Assembly (NCBI RefSeq): GCF_031843945.1
Contig: NZ_JAVTJJ010000008.1
Span: 104,418 to 168,417, forward strand
Direction: 5' to 3'
From: Paracidovorax sp031843945
GTDB lineage: Bacteria > Pseudomonadota > Gammaproteobacteria > Burkholderiales > Burkholderiaceae_C
Length of the DNA: 64,000 bases
Shown here: positions 61,708-64,000 of the stretch, one piece after another
Position numbering within the stretch: the first letter of the stretch is position 1
How the letters are laid out: each line of letters starts with the position of its first letter
Notes under the pieces: model-generated
Told to the model about the DNA's origin: nothing
Database searches by the model: none
The model's input: the letters and a program-made list of their open reading frames with translations, nothing else
Translations under genes and position numbers: made by a program

Positions 61708-62196
61708 ATGAAAACAACCTTTTCCACCCTCACACTCACCGCCGCGCTGCTCGCGGCAACCGCCACCGCCCAAGCCCAGGTCACCGTGCAAGGCGCCTGG
61801 GTGCGCGCCACCGTGCCGCAGCAAAAAGCCACCGGCGCCTTCATGCGCCTGCAATCCACCAAGGACACGCGCCTGGTGTCGGTCAGCACCCCTGCCGCGC
61901 CGATTGCCGAAGTCCATGAAATGAAACTGGTGGACAACGTGATGAAGATGCGCGCGGTCAACAGCGTGGACGTGCCCGCCGGCAAGCCGGTGGATCTGCA
62001 GCCGGGCGGCTTTCACGTGATGCTGATGGACCTGCCCGCTGCCGTGAAGCAGGGCGACACCGTGCCGCTGACGCTGGTGTTCGAAGGCAAGGACGGCCAG
62101 CGCGAAACCGTTCAGGTGCAGGCGCAGGCACGCGCCGTGGGCGCTGCGGCACCGGCCGCCGGCCATGGCGATCACGGCGGTGCGCACAAGCACTGA
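61708..62196 (+). CDS. Copper chaperone PCu(A)C
   Basis: A 162-residue periplasmic protein; signal MKTTFSTLTLTAALLAATATAQAQ. The copper site pattern His-x-Met, Met, His-x-Met is visible in EVHEMKLVDNVMKM and GGFHVMLMDL, about 40 residues apart as expected. A histidine-rich C-terminal tail (GHGDHGGAHKH) adds metal ligands. PCu(A)C delivers copper to the CuA or CuB centre of cytochrome oxidase. ATG 61708 begins the signal peptide. It follows the DUF2946 gene. Confidence 0.93.
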   Translation: MKTTFSTLTLTAALLAATATAQAQVTVQGAWVRATVPQQKATGAFMRLQSTKDTRLVSVSTPAAPIAEVHEMKLVDNVMKMRAVNSVDVPAGKPVDLQPGGFHVMLMDLPAAVKQGDTVPLTLVFEGKDGQRETVQVQAQARAVGAAAPAAGHGDHGGAHKH

Positions 62197-62229
62197 CGAG
62201 CGCGCCACCCAGCCGTTCGGCAAGCGGGA

Positions 62230-63222
62230 ATGGGCCGGCACAATGCAGCCTGCATGCCCGCCGCCCACCGCTCCTCTCTTTCTCGCTCCCGCTTTTCCGT
62301 GCCTTTGCCGCCACCCGCGCCGCGCCTCAACCGAGGACGGGTGTGGGCGCCGGCGCTGCTGACCTGCCTGCTGATGGCGGCGGGCATGGCGCGGGGCGGC
62401 CCGATCCGCATTGCCGACGACCGCCAGCAGACGCTGGAGCTGCCGCGCCCGGCGCTGCGCATCGTGTCGCTGCAGCCCTCGCTGACGGAGACCGTGTGCG
62501 CCCTGGGCGCGTGCGATCGGCTGGTGGGCGTGGACCGCCATTCCAACTGGCCCGCCGCCGTGCGACAGCTGCCACAGGTGGGCAGCCTTGCCGAGGCGAA
62601 CATCGAGCGCATCGTCGCTTTGAAACCTGACTTGGTCTTGCTGCGCCCGCGCAACCGCGTGGCCGAGCGGCTGGAAGCGCTGGGCATCAAGGTGCTGGCG
62701 CTGGATGCACGCACGCACGCCGACATGCGTCGCCACATGGAGCTGGTGGCCCAGGCCATCGGCCAGCCCGGTGCGGGCGAGGCGCTCTGGCGGCGCACCG
62801 ATGCGGCGCTGGACGCAGCCAAGGCGCGCGTGCCTGCCGCGTGGAAAGGCCGGCGCGTGTACTTCGAACTGCACGGCGGCGCGGCCGCTGCCAGCGAGGC
62901 TTCTTTCATCGGCGAGACGCTGACGCGCCTGGGGCTGCGCAACGTCGTGCCGGCGCAGCTGGGCCTCTACCCCAAGCTGGGCCCGGAATACGTGGTGCGC
63001 GCCGACCCCGACCTGCTGATCACCCACGCCGGCCGGGGCGCCCCACCGCCTGCCGCGCGGCCTGGCTGGGGTGCGATTCCCGCGCTGCGCGCCGGGCGCC
63101 TGTGCCGCATCGGCGAGACGCATTTCGACGTGCTGGTGCGCGCGGGGCCACGCATAGACGAGGCCGCGATGGAGATTCTGGCGTGCCTGGAATCGGTGGA
63201 CAGGCGAGCGCACCTTGAATGA
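62230..63222 (+). CDS. btuF: BtuF-like cobalamin-binding periplasmic protein
   Basis: A 330-residue class III binding protein. After an N-terminal signal or anchor (APALLTCLLMAAGMARG) come RIVSLQPSLTETVCALGACDRLVGVDRHSNWP and NIERIVALKPDLVLL, the typical first-lobe pattern of BtuF, then the long backbone helix and the second lobe with ASFIGETLTRLGLRNV. It should capture vitamin B12 or a corrinoid. ATG 62230 or ATG 62254 may start it. No btuCD genes are in the window; the convergent VWA protein may belong to a cobalamin or chelatase cluster past the right edge. Confidence 0.85.
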   Translation: MGRHNAACMPAAHRSSLSRSRFSVPLPPPAPRLNRGRVWAPALLTCLLMAAGMARGGPIRIADDRQQTLELPRPALRIVSLQPSLTETVCALGACDRLVGVDRHSNWPAAVRQLPQVGSLAEANIERIVALKPDLVLLRPRNRVAERLEALGIKVLALDARTHADMRRHMELVAQAIGQPGAGEALWRRTDAALDAAKARVPAAWKGRRVYFELHGGAAAASEASFIGETLTRLGLRNVVPAQLGLYPKLGPEYVVRADPDLLITHAGRGAPPPAARPGWGAIPALRAGRLCRIGETHFDVLVRAGPRIDEAAMEILACLESVDRRAHLE

Positions 63223-63227
63223 GCCGC

Positions 63228-63336
63228 TGGCAATTGCTATGAAATAAATAGCTGCTAGCGCTTGCTGCTCAAGCGATTGATAATCTTATCTATCTCAAAC
63301 CCTTTTGAATCAAGCGCAAGCAGCTATTGTTTCTGC
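63228..63336 (+). repeat. Dispersed Comamonadaceae-type repeat, copy 7, with a second inverted half
   Basis: It begins AATAAATAGCTGCTAGCGCTT, GCTGCTC, AAGCGATTGATA and after about 30 bases has TCAAGCGCAAGCAGCTATTG, the same core in reverse. This looks like two copies facing each other between convergent genes. Confidence 0.75.
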
Positions 63337-63378
63337 AGCAAACGATGCTGTTTGCTTGACCAGCCGTCCACCCAGCAA

Positions 63379-64000
63379 TCAGCCTGGCACCGCCTGCCAC
63401 GCATCGGCTGACAGGTAGCGCGCCTGCCACTGCGCGGCCAGCGCTGCCGCCCGGTGCAAAGCGACGCGCCCGGACTCGAAATCGACGATGCACGCCGTGT
63501 GCGCCGCAGCCGGGCGCGGCGGCTGCTCCCGCGTGCGGCCATCGGTCAGCAGCCACAGCCAGCCTTGGCCGTGCCTGCCTGGCCCGATGGCGCGCGACAA
63601 AACCTGCGCCGCCCGATCCACCCCGCGCGCCAGCGGCGTGCCGCCGCCGCCGCCGATGGGCGTGACCCAGTCGTCGTTCCACGCGCCGGCCTTTTGCGGC
63701 GGCAGACGCAGCTCCACCCGCGCGCCGGCAAAGCAGACCAGCGCCACGTCGTCTCGTTGTCGATAGGCCTCCGCCATCAGCGCCAGCAGCACGCCCTTGG
63801 CCCGCGCCAGCGCGCCGCTGGTGGCCATGGAGGCCGAGCAGTCCAGCACGAAGCAATGCAGTCGGCCGTCTTGCACGGGCGACGGACGGCGGTGCAAGTG
63901 CTCTGGCCGCAACGGCCCAGCACCGCGTGCGGTGAAGGTGCGCGGCCAGTCCCAGCTGCCGTGGTCGTCGCCGCCAGTGCGCGTTGCCAATGCCGGCGCC
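63379..64000 (-). CDS. VWA-domain protein, chelatase subunit D-like (cut by window edge)
   Basis: The open frame of about 207 codons runs off the right edge, so this is the C-terminal part. The VWA metal-ion-dependent adhesion site appears as FVLDCSASM (DxSxS), then RAKGVLLALMAEAYRQRDDVALVCFAG, the threonine in GGGGTPLARG and the aspartate in LWLLTDGRT. This is the pattern of BchD/ChlD-like subunits that work with an AAA+ subunit in magnesium or cobalt chelatases; in Burkholderiales such genes often lie near cobN and btu genes, and a BtuF-like gene is next door. The N-terminal AAA+ part is outside the window. Confidence 0.83.
   Translation of the reverse strand, partial: APALATRTGGDDHGSWDWPRTFTARGAGPLRPEHLHRRPSPVQDGRLHCFVLDCSASMATSGALARAKGVLLALMAEAYRQRDDVALVCFAGARVELRLPPQKAGAWNDDWVTPIGGGGGTPLARGVDRAAQVLSRAIGPGRHGQGWLWLLTDGRTREQPPRPAAAHTACIVDFESGRVALHRAAALAAQWQARYLSADAWQAVPG

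Overview
The window is GC-rich, gene-dense DNA from a beta-proteobacterium of the order Burkholderiales, most probably the family Comamonadaceae (Acidovorax-like). The evidence is the gene order argH / LytS-type kinase / LytR-type regulator, the polA - DUF2782 - homoserine kinase - BPSS1780 block, Bug-type and TRAP-type orphan binding proteins, and seven clear copies of a dispersed palindromic repeat (core ATAGCTGCTAGCGCTT, 7 nt, AAGCGCTAGAGGCC) that I associate with Comamonadaceae. It reads as ordinary chromosome: no phage, transposase, CRISPR array, rRNA or plasmid gene was seen. Species assignment is inference.

Layout. 1-8.4 kb (minus): a chemoreceptor cut by the left edge, an orphan TRAP binding protein, and a 2004-residue alpha-2-macroglobulin with a thioester motif. 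8.5-12 kb (plus): an OpgC-like membrane acyltransferase, then modABC for molybdate behind a palindrome. 12-16.4 kb: an SGNH hydrolase, argH, and divergent from it a LytS/LytR-type two-component pair. 16.5-21.5 kb: a ZIP metal transporter, a dienelactone hydrolase, and a GbsR-like regulator followed by a DCC / SDR / DoxX-like / DUF2269 operon. The regulator and the operon share a promoter-proximal palindrome. 21.5-27.4 kb: an amino-acid binding protein, an Asp/Glu racemase, a D-amino-acid dehydrogenase, a LysR regulator and two glutathione transferases. 27.7-33 kb: polA and divergent DUF2782, thrB and a BPSS1780-type membrane protein. 33-40.6 kb: PhoX phosphatase and a divergent imelysin / di-haem protein / imelysin / DUF1513 operon behind a Fur-like palindrome.

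40.6-49.4 kb (minus) is the most unusual part. It is an apparent nine-gene operon encoding a 119-residue secreted repeat protein, a 1190-residue secreted protein built almost wholly from GN/NSV repeats, a 151-residue secreted protein, a CsgG/HfaB-type outer-membrane lipoprotein, a Sel1-like protein, a 153-residue secreted protein with a collagen-like stretch and the same repeat, a lipoprotein, an OmpA-domain protein and a small zinc-ribbon membrane protein. I read it as a candidate CsgG-dependent (type VIII-like) export system for a beta-repeat surface fibre or adhesin, related in plan to Caulobacter hfaABD but not matching a system I can name.

49.8-64 kb: a divergent lipoprotein, a UvrD-family helicase with an in-frame copy of the dispersed repeat, an RpiR regulator with divergent M20 peptidase and Bug binding protein, a secreted CxxC protein, guaC, tRNA-Lys(CTT), a GAF histidine kinase with a single-domain response regulator, DUF3606, DUF2946 and PCu(A)C copper-related genes, a BtuF-like protein, and a VWA-domain protein cut by the right edge.
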